Assembly (NCBI GenBank): GCA_016199685.1 | Contig: JACQGD010000055.1 | Coordinates: 1-14,563 of the forward strand | Length of the DNA: 14,563 nt | Origin: Candidatus Saccharimonadota bacterium | GTDB lineage: Bacteria; Patescibacteriota; Saccharimonadia; Saccharimonadales; Saccharimonadaceae | Direction: 5' to 3' | Shown here: piece after piece, positions 1 to 6,761 of the stretch | Layout of the letters: every line of letters begins with the position of its first letter | Numbering within the stretch: position 1 is the first letter of the stretch | Translations under genes and position numbers: made by a program | The notes under the pieces: generated by a model | Databases searched by the model: none | Told to the model about the DNA's origin: nothing | What the model saw: only the letters and a program-made list of their open reading frames with translations

Positions 1-73
1 TATGACATCGACGATTCTTATGATCGCGGCGTTGTTTGTGGCAGTATTTGTCATAAAAGTTCCAAAGAAGTAA
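1..73 (+). CDS. C-terminal end of a membrane protein (partial)
   Basis: An open frame enters from the left edge and stops at TAA 71-73. The visible 23 residues are one strongly hydrophobic stretch (ILMIAALFVAVFVI) followed by a short basic tail (KVPKK). That is how the last transmembrane helix and cytoplasmic tail of many transporters end. The protein family cannot be told from this fragment. The frame could also be a chance open stretch, but the hydrophobic-then-basic pattern and the stop directly before the next promoter favour a real gene end. Confidence 0.5.
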   Translation, partial: MTSTILMIAALFVAVFVIKVPKK

Positions 74-103
74 CATTGCCAATAGTGAGTTCCTTAAGCA
101 AAG

Positions 104-112
104 TGATATAAT
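104..112 (+). promoter_or_regulatory. Extended -10 promoter element, predicted leaderless start of the hydrolase gene
   Basis: TGATATAAT is an extended -10 box (TGn followed by a perfect TATAAT at 107-112). Only eight bases separate it from the ATG at 121, so the transcript should start on or next to the start codon. No good -35 box lies 16-18 bases upstream, which the TGn element can compensate for. No SD sequence precedes the gene. Confidence 0.6.
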
Positions 113-120
113 TACTTCAA

Positions 121-1368
121 ATGTCGTCCAAAGAGCAAGTTGCTGTCAGCCAGAACTATCCTGAATGGGAACACGGTAATGACTATAACCCTGCGTATCG
201 ACGCGAGACACTCGCCTTAACCCGCATACTCCATAGTTACGAAGGGAAATTTGCACGAACACGTCGATTCACTGCGATAGGTGCGATAGGTCTGTCGATG
301 TCACTTGGCATCGGTGCAGGTCAAATCATCGAGCGCGACTACGTACCGCAAACGCAATTACTTGAAAATACGCATCCAGAAATACTCAGTATTTACGACG
401 CATACGATGAAAAGAATAGGGACACCGTCAGTATAGGATTTGCCGGATTTGGTGTCGGAAGCGCAGAGAACATGATGCAGCACCTCGAAGTACTACGTGA
501 TATCTCGAGCGTCGCTGCGATGGAATATGATCAAGCTGGGATTGACTATGGCGTGATGGCTGAAGAGTTTGTAGAATATGCGGCCGAGCGCGGTATCGAA
601 AATGTTGTCGTTATCGGTCATAGTATTGGTGGACTTATCTCTACACAGTTCATTGCAAAACTCAAAGAGATGGCTCAGAATGATCCGAAAGTGCCAAAGG
701 TGATAAAAAATATTATGATGCAGTCACCTGAAGGTGTTGATTCTGTCCGTAGTGGTGCAAAAGAATTTGGCGGGGCTGTCTGTAGATTACTTGCGAGCGT
801 CCCTGCGCTTGCGAGACTAAAGACTGCTCGGTTTACGGGCGAGATGATAGCAAGATATGATCAATATACAGGGTATGATCTTGATTTCGATCTCCAGGGT
901 TTTGTAGGCGCCGCGGAAGAAGTCTACGACGATAAAATTCGGGGATCGAGTGTCAGTACCAATATTTTACGCGATCAATTCTGCGGCGCTTTAGGATCTG
1001 GCGCGGCTCAGCCAATTCGTGATATTAAAAGCTTCGATGAGAATGGATCGTTTTCGGGCATCTATCTGCAGCCAGAGAATCCAATGCTTGATACTGTCGT
1101 CGATGAAACGATTGCCTATCGAGACATGAAGGCTATCTATGATGCTAATGGGTTTATACTTACGCGATGTGAAGTCGCAAATATCGGTCACGATAGTCCA
1201 GGTCAGCGACCCGATGAGTTTGCTGAGACATTTAGAGACTGTGTGCTTCCTGAGTTCGAAAGAGATGGACGAAAAGGACACGATACGAAGGATATGAGCC
1301 TTGTGAAGATACGGCCGGATACTCAGCAAGTTGACGCCAGCTTAGTGCCGCTCGCAGCGGGTAAATAA
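121..1368 (+). CDS. Membrane-anchored alpha/beta hydrolase
   Basis: A 415-residue protein with an alpha/beta-hydrolase core. The nucleophile elbow GHSIGG is at residues 166-171 with Ser168 as the likely catalytic serine. The strand before it (NVVVIGHS) and the GFAGFG stretch near 106-111, a possible oxyanion region, fit the fold. His357 in a GHDSPGQ context is a likely catalytic histidine, and Asp324 is one candidate acid. Residues 1-48 are hydrophilic. Residues about 50-68 (TAIGAIGLSMSLGIGAG) form one hydrophobic segment after basic RTRR, so the enzyme is probably anchored with its catalytic domain outside (N-in). The substrate is unknown: lipase, esterase and peptidase are all possible. The start at 121 is supported by the extended -10 box just before it. 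The uvrC-like gene starts 19 bases downstream with its own promoter. Confidence 0.75.
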   Translation: MSSKEQVAVSQNYPEWEHGNDYNPAYRRETLALTRILHSYEGKFARTRRFTAIGAIGLSMSLGIGAGQIIERDYVPQTQLLENTHPEILSIYDAYDEKNRDTVSIGFAGFGVGSAENMMQHLEVLRDISSVAAMEYDQAGIDYGVMAEEFVEYAAERGIENVVVIGHSIGGLISTQFIAKLKEMAQNDPKVPKVIKNIMMQSPEGVDSVRSGAKEFGGAVCRLLASVPALARLKTARFTGEMIARYDQYTGYDLDFDLQGFVGAAEEVYDDKIRGSSVSTNILRDQFCGALGSGAAQPIRDIKSFDENGSFSGIYLQPENPMLDTVVDETIAYRDMKAIYDANGFILTRCEVANIGHDSPGQRPDEFAETFRDCVLPEFERDGRKGHDTKDMSLVKIRPDTQQVDASLVPLAAGK

Positions 1369-1371
1369 GAT

Positions 1372-1380
1372 TGCTATACT
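1372..1380 (+). promoter_or_regulatory. Extended -10 promoter element before the uvrC-like gene
   Basis: TGCTATACT is an extended -10 box (TATACT at 1375-1380). It lies in the 19-base gap between the hydrolase stop and the ATG at 1388, with seven bases between box and start codon. No SD is present. The arrangement again predicts a leaderless mRNA. Confidence 0.55.
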
Positions 1381-1387
1381 TATAGAG

Positions 1388-2632
1388 ATGAATAAAGCAC
1401 TCGAAGCGAAACTAAAGACTTTACCTCGTAGTCCCGGGGTGTATTTTCATAAGTCTGAGAGTGGCGAGATTATTTATGTTGGTAAGGCAGCGGTGCTCAA
1501 GAATCGAGTTCGACAATACTTTCAATCATCTAAAGATATGGATGTCAAAACACGGGCACTTGTCGCAGAAATTTACGATACCGATTGGACTGAGACAGAA
1601 AGCGAAATCGATGCACTATTTCTTGAGAGTGAAATGGTCAAACGCTACATGCCGCGTTTCAATATTTTGCTTCGAGACGATAAGTCACAAATATTTGTAC
1701 GTATCGATATGAAAAATGAGTGGCCGTATTTGTGCTTTACACGAAACCCTGCGGATGATGGCGCTGATTATTACGGGCCGTACTACAATGGATTCGCTGT
1801 TAAAAAGGCACTTCGTTATTTAAGGAAGATTTTCCCTTATTACACTAAGCCGCCGAAGCCCGGAGCTCGACCTGACCTCGATACTCACATTGGACTCAGT
1901 CCTCGTCAGGGGACAACGAGTGAAGAGTACCACGCGACGCTTCGTAAACTGGTGCGTTACTTCGAAGGAGGTCGTAAGACGCTTGCTAAAGAGATTGAGC
2001 GAGATATGAAAACGGCGGCAGGATTGCATGATTTTGAGCGAGCAGCACAATTACGCAACAAACTCCGCGACCTTACTGAGTTGCAGCGACGAATCATGTT
2101 TGGTGACCGAGAATTCCTTGATATTAGTAAAGACAAGGCGCTGAGTGATTTAGCTGAACTACTCGGACTTCCAAAGCTGCCCGTACGAATCGAAGGGTAC
2201 GATATCAGCCATATGGGTGGCACAAATGTTGTCGCGAGCATGGTAGTGTTTACAAAGCCGGTAAGCGACGTGTTTATTGAAAGCACAGGGGATTTTTATG
2301 TTATCAATCTTCATCCTGGCCAGCGCAACGCATCGTCTCATTCCAAAAACCTTCGCGGTGGCTCGACAACGAACGCTCATAGTGATGTTGTGCGACTATT
2401 CCAGCGAGTCCGCGACGAATCGCATCGTTTTGCCGTGAGTTACCACACGGTCTTAAAGCGGCAGAAACAGACAGAGAGTGTACTCGAAGAAATTCCAGGA
2501 ATTGGTCCTGCGACACGCAAAAAACTCATCAAGACATTTGGAAGTTTACGGGGAGTTAAGTCGGCGAGTCGTGAAGAACTGAACCGTGTAATTGGTGAGA
2601 CAAAAGCGACACTTATCCAGCCGTATCTCTAA
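1388..2632 (+). CDS. uvrC: Shortened UvrC-like excinuclease subunit
   Basis: UvrC makes the dual incision in UvrABC nucleotide excision repair. This 414-residue protein is clearly a homologue but is far below the usual ~600. An N-terminal GIY-YIG nuclease domain (about 12-95) keeps GVYF, YVGKA, Arg40 and Glu80, followed by FNILLRDDKS. The UVR motif is at about 185-232 (DFERAAQLRNKLRDL). In the C-terminal RNase H-like domain, DISH (Asp272) and DESHRFA (His346) are present but only 74 residues apart, against roughly 140 in E. coli UvrC. The segment with DDY and DGGKGQ, carrying two further catalytic aspartates, is absent. A helix-hairpin-helix pair ends the protein (EEIPGIGPATRKKLIKTFGS, 367-386). 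The cysteine cluster between the GIY-YIG and UVR domains is also gone: the region reads RPDLDTHIGLSPRQ with no cysteine. I infer 3' incision only, like E. coli Cho, or dependence on another nuclease. It is one intact frame, so not a recent frameshift. Confidence 0.85.
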   Translation: MNKALEAKLKTLPRSPGVYFHKSESGEIIYVGKAAVLKNRVRQYFQSSKDMDVKTRALVAEIYDTDWTETESEIDALFLESEMVKRYMPRFNILLRDDKSQIFVRIDMKNEWPYLCFTRNPADDGADYYGPYYNGFAVKKALRYLRKIFPYYTKPPKPGARPDLDTHIGLSPRQGTTSEEYHATLRKLVRYFEGGRKTLAKEIERDMKTAAGLHDFERAAQLRNKLRDLTELQRRIMFGDREFLDISKDKALSDLAELLGLPKLPVRIEGYDISHMGGTNVVASMVVFTKPVSDVFIESTGDFYVINLHPGQRNASSHSKNLRGGSTTNAHSDVVRLFQRVRDESHRFAVSYHTVLKRQKQTESVLEEIPGIGPATRKKLIKTFGSLRGVKSASREELNRVIGETKATLIQPYL

Positions 2633-2656
2633 GATTTTATGATAGGCTAGTAATAG

Positions 2657-3871
2657 ATGAAATCTCTTGACGCGTCATTTTTTGAACAGAGTCGTGAGGC
2701 TACGTTTCAAAAGTTGGAAGGTAGCCTTCTTGTCGTTCCTGCATATACACAAATGCAGCGCGGTAATGACGCCGCATTTCAGTTTGAACAAGAAGCGAAC
2801 TTTTGGTATCTTACGGGAATTACTCATCCTGACTGGTGGGTAATTATCGACGGTAAGCGGGCAAAATCTTGGCTCGTTTCTCCGGATGTCGATGAAGTAC
2901 ATGCGCTATTTGATGGCAGTCTTTCTAAGGATCGAGCAAAGGAGATCAGTGGTATTCACGAGATTATTGATCGCTCTAAGGGTGTCTCGCTGCTACGCCA
3001 AGCCGCGCGTTCACATCAATTTGTGTATACAGTTGATCCTCCGGCATACCATGATCACTTTGGATTCACGCTCAACCCGGCGGCTCGTGAAATGCGCGAG
3101 CAATTGTCGCGAATATTTACCAAAGTACAGGATTTTCGACCTAAACTTGCCGAGATTCGTGCGATAAAGCGCCCTGAAGAAATTGACAGTATGCAAGATG
3201 TGATTGACTTGACACTGAAAAGCTTCGAGTCTGTAAAGTCAAAGATGGCAACCTACAGATACGAGTATCAAGTAGAAGCTGATTTTACCCATTATTTTAG
3301 AAGTAACGGCGCACTAGGGCATGCATATGATCCGATTGTTGCTGCTGGATACAATGCATGCACCTTGCATTACGGCGCAAATAGTGACGCATTAAAGAAA
3401 GGGTCGCTCCTTCTCCTTGACATAGGTGCGCGGGCGAATGGGTACGCTGCCGATATCACGCGAACATATGCCGTCGGAAAGCCGACGAAACGGCAACAGG
3501 CTGTACACCATGAAGTTGAAGCCGCTCAGCAGGAAATTATTAGAGTACTCGAACCGGGACTTGGCATCGAAGAGTATCACCGTGAAGTTGATACGATTAT
3601 GAAACGAGCACTTATAAATCTAAAACTTATACGCGATGAGCATGATGAGGCGTACCGCACGTATTTCCCTCATGCGATTAGCCATGGTCTTGGTATCGAT
3701 GTTCATGATGCTCTTGGTCGTCCAAAATATATTCAGCCTGGAATGGTTTTGACAGTTGAGCCGGGAATATATATACCCGAAGAAGGCATTGGCGTCCGAA
3801 TCGAAGACGACATCCTGATCACCGATAAAAGCTATCGAAACATGAGCGCAAAGCTCTCAACATCTCTCTAG
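2657..3871 (+). CDS. pepP: Xaa-Pro aminopeptidase (M24B metallopeptidase)
   Basis: Removes the N-terminal residue from peptides whose second residue is proline, in the cytoplasm. The 404-residue length is normal. An N-terminal AMP_N-type domain (about 5-150) includes a typical FEQEANFWYLTG stretch. The M24 pita-bread domain follows from about 160. All five expected metal ligands are visible: Asp255 (LLLDIGA), Asp266 (AADITRTY), His343 (HAISHGLG), Glu368 (TVEPGIY) and Glu383 (GVRIEDD). His238 (LHYGAN) is the usual substrate-binding histidine, so the enzyme should be active. The start has no SD; a TATGAT at 2638-2643 lies 13 bases upstream and could give a very short leader. PepQ-type prolidase is the alternative, but the AMP_N domain and EANFWYLTG favour PepP. 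Confidence 0.9.
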   Translation: MKSLDASFFEQSREATFQKLEGSLLVVPAYTQMQRGNDAAFQFEQEANFWYLTGITHPDWWVIIDGKRAKSWLVSPDVDEVHALFDGSLSKDRAKEISGIHEIIDRSKGVSLLRQAARSHQFVYTVDPPAYHDHFGFTLNPAAREMREQLSRIFTKVQDFRPKLAEIRAIKRPEEIDSMQDVIDLTLKSFESVKSKMATYRYEYQVEADFTHYFRSNGALGHAYDPIVAAGYNACTLHYGANSDALKKGSLLLLDIGARANGYAADITRTYAVGKPTKRQQAVHHEVEAAQQEIIRVLEPGLGIEEYHREVDTIMKRALINLKLIRDEHDEAYRTYFPHAISHGLGIDVHDALGRPKYIQPGMVLTVEPGIYIPEEGIGVRIEDDILITDKSYRNMSAKLSTSL

Positions 3872-3874
3872 CTG

Positions 3875-3890
3875 TGGTATACTTATACCA
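3875..3890 (+). promoter_or_regulatory. Extended -10 promoter embedded in a perfect inverted repeat
   Basis: TGGTATACT (3875-3883) is an extended -10 box ending seven bases before the ATG at 3891. The whole element TGGTATACTTATACCA (3875-3890) is a perfect 7-bp inverted repeat around a CT centre. It ends at the base before the start codon and begins just after the upstream stop. It probably starts the holin-like/secG/SBP operon. The symmetry may be an operator or chance. Confidence 0.55.
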
Positions 3891-4286
3891 ATGAAACAAC
3901 AATTTGCTGTCTTTTTGGTGCGATGGCTCCTCAACTCGTTTGGTCTCTGGATCGCAGTACGTCTCCTCGGTACGGGGTATAGTGATGCGCAGGTTGATGC
4001 TGGATTTATGGTATTTCTTTTAGCTGGACTTATCTTCTCAGTAATCAATAGTATCCTACGTCCGATCATCATTATTCTCTCATTGCCTGCAATTCTCGTA
4101 ACGCTAGGGCTCTTTATTTTGGTCGTCAATGGACTTATGGTATATATCTCACTTGTGCTGACACCTGGCCTTCAAATGTCATTTTTCAATTCAATACTTA
4201 CCGGAATCATCCTTAGTCTGGTAAACTATATAGTAAGTAGCGTTCTTGAACTTAGTTATGGACGCAAAAATCAGGAGAGAGTATGA
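3891..4286 (+). CDS. Phage-holin-family (YvlD-like) membrane protein
   Basis: A 131-residue, very hydrophobic protein with about four transmembrane segments: roughly residues 8-27, 38-57, 60-88 and 98-118. The RPIIIILSLPAILVTLGLFILVVNGL stretch (58-83; R-P then L-S-L-P then T-L-G-L-F then V-N) is the hallmark of the Phage_holin_4_2 / YvlD family. Despite the name these are chromosomal inner-membrane proteins of unknown function in many bacteria, and nothing here suggests a prophage. It is the first gene of an operon: its TGA overlaps the ATG of secG in an ATGA junction. Confidence 0.8.
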   Translation: MKQQFAVFLVRWLLNSFGLWIAVRLLGTGYSDAQVDAGFMVFLLAGLIFSVINSILRPIIIILSLPAILVTLGLFILVVNGLMVYISLVLTPGLQMSFFNSILTGIILSLVNYIVSSVLELSYGRKNQERV

Positions 4287-4510
4287 CAATCAATGTAATT
4301 CTACAAATTCTAACAGTCGGTTCAGCCGTACTCATGGTTACGTGTATATTGCTGCAGCAGCGTGGAGCAAGTCTTGGTGCTGGATTCGGTAGCTCAGGCG
4401 AGTTATTTACGACACGGCGTGGCCTCGATAAAAACTTATTTGAAGCAACTATTGTTCTTGCAGTCATTTTCGTATTATCTATTTTGACAGGACTACTCTT
4501 ACCTGCATAA
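4283..4510 (+). CDS. secG: Preprotein translocase subunit SecG
   Basis: A small non-essential part of the SecYEG channel that assists protein export at the inner membrane. The 75-residue length is normal for the family. Two transmembrane helices (about 4-24 and 53-73) flank a conserved cytoplasmic loop: LLQQRGASLGAGFGSSGE then FTTRRGLDKNLF, the SecG signature. The start ATG overlaps the preceding TGA (ATGA), and a good SD (AGGAGAG, 4273-4279) lies in the end of the upstream gene. This operon-internal gene therefore uses ordinary SD initiation, unlike the promoter-proximal genes around it. Confidence 0.92.
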   Translation: MTINVILQILTVGSAVLMVTCILLQQRGASLGAGFGSSGELFTTRRGLDKNLFEATIVLAVIFVLSILTGLLLPA

Positions 4511-4527
4511 GGGTGTGGACCTAATAC

Positions 4528-6315
4528 ATGCCTGACAAACAACCATCGTGGAGACGTCTTCAAGCTATGAAAGCTCGGCGACGTATTATCACGAAGTCGG
4601 CCAAAAAAGCTGAAGGTGCAACGCTTCGGCACGCACATCGTTTTTTGGTGAAGCGATGGGACAATGTTCGTGGTGTTCGACGTCGAATTCTTACATGGAT
4701 GATCGGTGTCGCATTGTTGATAGTGATTGTCGGTGTTCAGATGCTTTGGTTTCAGCGTAGTTACCTGCAGATGGCGCCTGTGAGCGGTGGTACGTATGCT
4801 GAGGCTATGCAAGGGCCGATCGAAACGCTCAATCCTCTCTATGCGACAAGTGACGCTGAGCTTGCAGCGAGTCGATTAGTGTTTTCGTCGCTCTATAACT
4901 ACGATACGACCGGACATTTGAGCGCTGATCTCGCGAGGTCAATGCAAATAGATGAATCAAACAAGGTCTACACGATTACTATGAAGCCAAACGCAAGGTG
5001 GCATGATGGCAGACCTGTCACGGCAAAAGATGTTGTGTTTACTGTTGGGCTTATGAAAAATTCCGCTGTGCGATCTGTTATGAATGCAAGCTGGAAAGAT
5101 ATCGAGGCGGAAGCGGCGAGTGATTTTAGCGTTAAATTTACACTTCCTGCTGCGTATGCAGCGTTCCCTCAGGCATTAACTTTTTCTGTTTTACCCGAAC
5201 ATGTGCTCAAGGAGATTGAGCCACGACTTTTGCGACAAAATTCGTTTAGTACCTCTCCTGTCGGCAGCGGTCCGTTCCAATTCCGTCTCTCGCAGGCAAT
5301 TAACGATGTCGATAAACGCAAAGTAATTCACCTAGCGGCAAACCAAAATTATTATGGCCACAAACCAAAGCTTGATCGATTCCAGCTGCATATTTATGGA
5401 AAAATGGATGACATTGGGACGGCACTACGAACGGGTGAGGTCGGCTCGGCTGCTGATATTAGTAGCGATATTGCACGCGGCATAGATACGACGAGATATA
5501 CCGTTCGAAGTAAGCCTATTAATAGTGGCGTGTATGCAATTATCAATACGACACAACCGATGCTTGCCGATGTTGCAGTACGTAAAGCATTGCAGCTTGC
5601 GACCGATACGGCGAGTGTTCGCCAATCACTTTACGGAAATCCACCTGAGCTGGAGCTGCCATTCGTCAGCGGTCAACTAACGGGAAGTGATATTCCAAGT
5701 CGTCCTGCATACAACATTTCCCAAGCCAGAGAGACTCTCGATGCAGCTGGCTGGATTCCCGGAGCTGATGGTGTCCGTAAGAAAGGTGATCAATCACTTC
5801 GTCTCCGCGTAGTAACTCGAAAAAATAGTGATTATGAAAAATCCCTCGAGCTTATTTCTGGGCAATGGCGCAAGATTGGCGTTGCGATTGAAAAGCAAGT
5901 AGTCGATCCGACTGCCGTGGACCAGAGCTTTACTCAGACGGTATTGCAGCCTCGAAATTACGATGTATTAATCGATGAATTATATATTGGCGGCGACCCC
6001 GATGTTTTTGCCTACTGGCATTCGCGCGGACTGCTTAACTTTGCGAACTATAGCAATATTACAAGTGATGATGCACTTGTGAGTGGCCGTAGCCGACCGA
6101 ATGCTGAGCTGCGAAGCCTCAAATATAAAGCGTTCGCAAAACAGTGGATTGAAGATGTGCCTGCTATTGGACTGTATCAATCAACGATGATTTACGCTCA
6201 AAATAAACAACTCGGTTCGATTACAAATGACGAGAAAATTATTTCGCCAGCTGAGCGATATGCCGATGTCCAATATTGGACTGCAGAGACCGGCAACGTT
6301 TACAAGACTCCATAG
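4528..6315 (+). CDS. Membrane-anchored extracellular solute-binding protein, family 5 (peptide-binding type)
   Basis: A 595-residue protein of the SBP_bac_5 (OppA/DppA) family, which delivers oligopeptides or other small solutes to ABC importers. Typical features are ETLNPLYATSDAELAASRLVFSSLY (99-123) near the start of the domain, the LADVAVRKALQLATD type stretch around 350, and a C-terminal lobe with QWRKIGVAIEKQ. Export is unusual. There is no lipobox cysteine or N-terminal signal peptide. Instead a ~54-residue basic, Arg/Lys-rich cytoplasmic N-terminus precedes one transmembrane helix (about 55-75, LTWMIGVALLIVIVGVQMLW). The binding domain should be tethered outside by an uncleaved anchor. 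No permease or ATPase genes are in the window. The gene lies 17 bases after secG in the same operon; upstream GGGTGTGG is at best a weak SD. Confidence 0.85.
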   Translation: MPDKQPSWRRLQAMKARRRIITKSAKKAEGATLRHAHRFLVKRWDNVRGVRRRILTWMIGVALLIVIVGVQMLWFQRSYLQMAPVSGGTYAEAMQGPIETLNPLYATSDAELAASRLVFSSLYNYDTTGHLSADLARSMQIDESNKVYTITMKPNARWHDGRPVTAKDVVFTVGLMKNSAVRSVMNASWKDIEAEAASDFSVKFTLPAAYAAFPQALTFSVLPEHVLKEIEPRLLRQNSFSTSPVGSGPFQFRLSQAINDVDKRKVIHLAANQNYYGHKPKLDRFQLHIYGKMDDIGTALRTGEVGSAADISSDIARGIDTTRYTVRSKPINSGVYAIINTTQPMLADVAVRKALQLATDTASVRQSLYGNPPELELPFVSGQLTGSDIPSRPAYNISQARETLDAAGWIPGADGVRKKGDQSLRLRVVTRKNSDYEKSLELISGQWRKIGVAIEKQVVDPTAVDQSFTQTVLQPRNYDVLIDELYIGGDPDVFAYWHSRGLLNFANYSNITSDDALVSGRSRPNAELRSLKYKAFAKQWIEDVPAIGLYQSTMIYAQNKQLGSITNDEKIISPAERYADVQYWTAETGNVYKTP

Positions 6316-6317
6316 TA

Positions 6318-6346
6318 TTGAAAAAGTAATTCGTTTCATCTATAAT
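6318..6346 (+). promoter_or_regulatory. Near-consensus sigma-70 promoter upstream of the tRNA-Leu region
   Basis: TTGAAA (6318-6323), a 17-base spacer and a perfect TATAAT (6341-6346) make one of the best promoters in the window. Transcription should start near 6353, about 185 bases before the tRNA and just after the SBP stop codon. No reading frame of note follows, so its product is a non-coding leader or RNA that reads into tRNA-Leu. Confidence 0.7.
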
Positions 6347-6352
6347 CATCCA

Positions 6353-6505
6353 AAGTGCACGAGAGGTGTACTCGCGATTACGACTATAGAAGCGTAGCAT
6401 TGCCGAAGTTTTGATACTACCAATACACTATCATTACACACAACGGTGGCGTCTGCGTGAACGCAAATAATCGTAGATGCGTAGCGCGTACAGTGAGGTC
6501 TGGAT
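6353..6505 (+). ncRNA. Candidate structured non-coding RNA or long 5' leader of tRNA-Leu
   Basis: About 150 bases between the strong promoter and the tRNA contain no plausible gene. Several pairings are possible by eye: GTAC-CGC around 6375-6383 with GCG-GTAC near 6484-6491 (one mismatch); TACGA near 6387-6391 with TCGTA near 6471-6475 inside it; a local TGCG-TGAA-CGCA hairpin near 6456-6467; and GGTC/GACC around 6497-6511. This nested long-range arrangement suits a 6S-like rod or a processed leader. I do not recognise tmRNA, RNase P RNA or SRP RNA motifs. The 3' end is uncertain because no terminator lies before the tRNA. It may simply be leader removed by RNase P. Confidence 0.35.
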
Positions 6506-6538
6506 ATGACCAAAAACTATCATTTTACAACTCAATAT

Positions 6539-6626
6539 GCGGCGGTGGCGGAATTGGTAGACGCGCTAGCTTGAGGGGCTAGTGAGCATTGCGCTCGTGG
6601 AGGTTCAAGTCCTCTTCGCCGCACCA
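6539..6626 (+). tRNA. tRNA-Leu (anticodon GAG)
   Basis: A complete class II tRNA of 88 nt with CCA encoded at its end. The acceptor stem GCGGCGG (6539-6545) pairs with TCGCCGC (last pair G-T). The D-arm contains AATTGGTAGACGC. The anticodon stem CTAGC/GCTAG holds the loop TTGAGGG, giving anticodon GAG, which reads CUC and CUU leucine codons. A long variable arm (around TGAGCATTGCGCTCG) is typical of tRNA-Leu. The T-arm GGAGG-TTCAAGT-CCTCT follows, then discriminator A and CCA. Confidence 0.95.
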
Positions 6627-6665
6627 AAGTAAAACGAGATCTGAAAAGATCTCGTTTTACTTTGG
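6624..6665 (+). terminator. Intrinsic terminator of the tRNA-Leu transcript, 19-bp perfect stem
   Basis: A perfect 19-bp inverted repeat (6624-6642 with 6647-6665) is closed by a GAAA loop. The core is CGAGATCT-GAAA-AGATCTCG followed by TTTTACTTT. The A-tract before the core pairs with the T-tract after it, so the element can also stop transcription coming from the minus-strand gene. The stem begins inside the tRNA CCA end, so nascent tRNA 3'-end and terminator folding overlap. Confidence 0.85.
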
Positions 6666-6676
6666 GTTTAACTGAG

Positions 6677-6755
6677 AAAAGTGCCCATCATATCAAAAGT
6701 GCCCATCAAAAGGCTCAAGTCGAAGAACGAAACGTTCATTCTGACGAGCACTTTT
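6677..6755 (-). terminator. Two alternative hairpins/terminators after the receiver-like gene
   Basis: Read on the minus strand, a 5' arm AAAAGTGCTCGTCA (6755-6742) lies seven bases after the stop codon. It can pair with either of two identical 3' arms TGATGGGCACTTTT (6708-6695 and 6690-6677). Each pairing is 14 bp with two G-U wobbles and ends in a TTTT run. The wobbles make full pairing possible only in the minus-strand RNA. Inside the loop is a smaller hairpin, GAACG-TTT-CGTTC. On the plus strand the same bases show as a 14-base direct repeat with an 18-base period. Confidence 0.6.
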
Positions 6756-6761
6756 GACAGG

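Noticed and set aside
2270..2400. Frameshift in uvrC explaining the short RNase H domain
   Set aside because: The reading frame is continuous and about 65 codons are absent between DISH and DESHRFA. No other frame in the interval encodes the missing DGGKGQ segment, so it is a deletion rather than a frame error.
3891..4286. Prophage lysis gene, because of the phage holin family name
   Set aside because: YvlD-like members of this family are ordinary chromosomal membrane proteins. The gene is in one operon with secG and no phage genes are near.
6506..6607. Short ORF starting at ATG 6506 and running into the tRNA
   Set aside because: It overlaps the tRNA gene on the same strand, has no SD and no recognisable product.
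6677..6708. Two identical 14-base repeats as a CRISPR remnant or integration site
   Set aside because: Only two copies with a four-base gap, no spacers, no cas genes, and the repeats are explained by pairing with the arm at 6742-6755.
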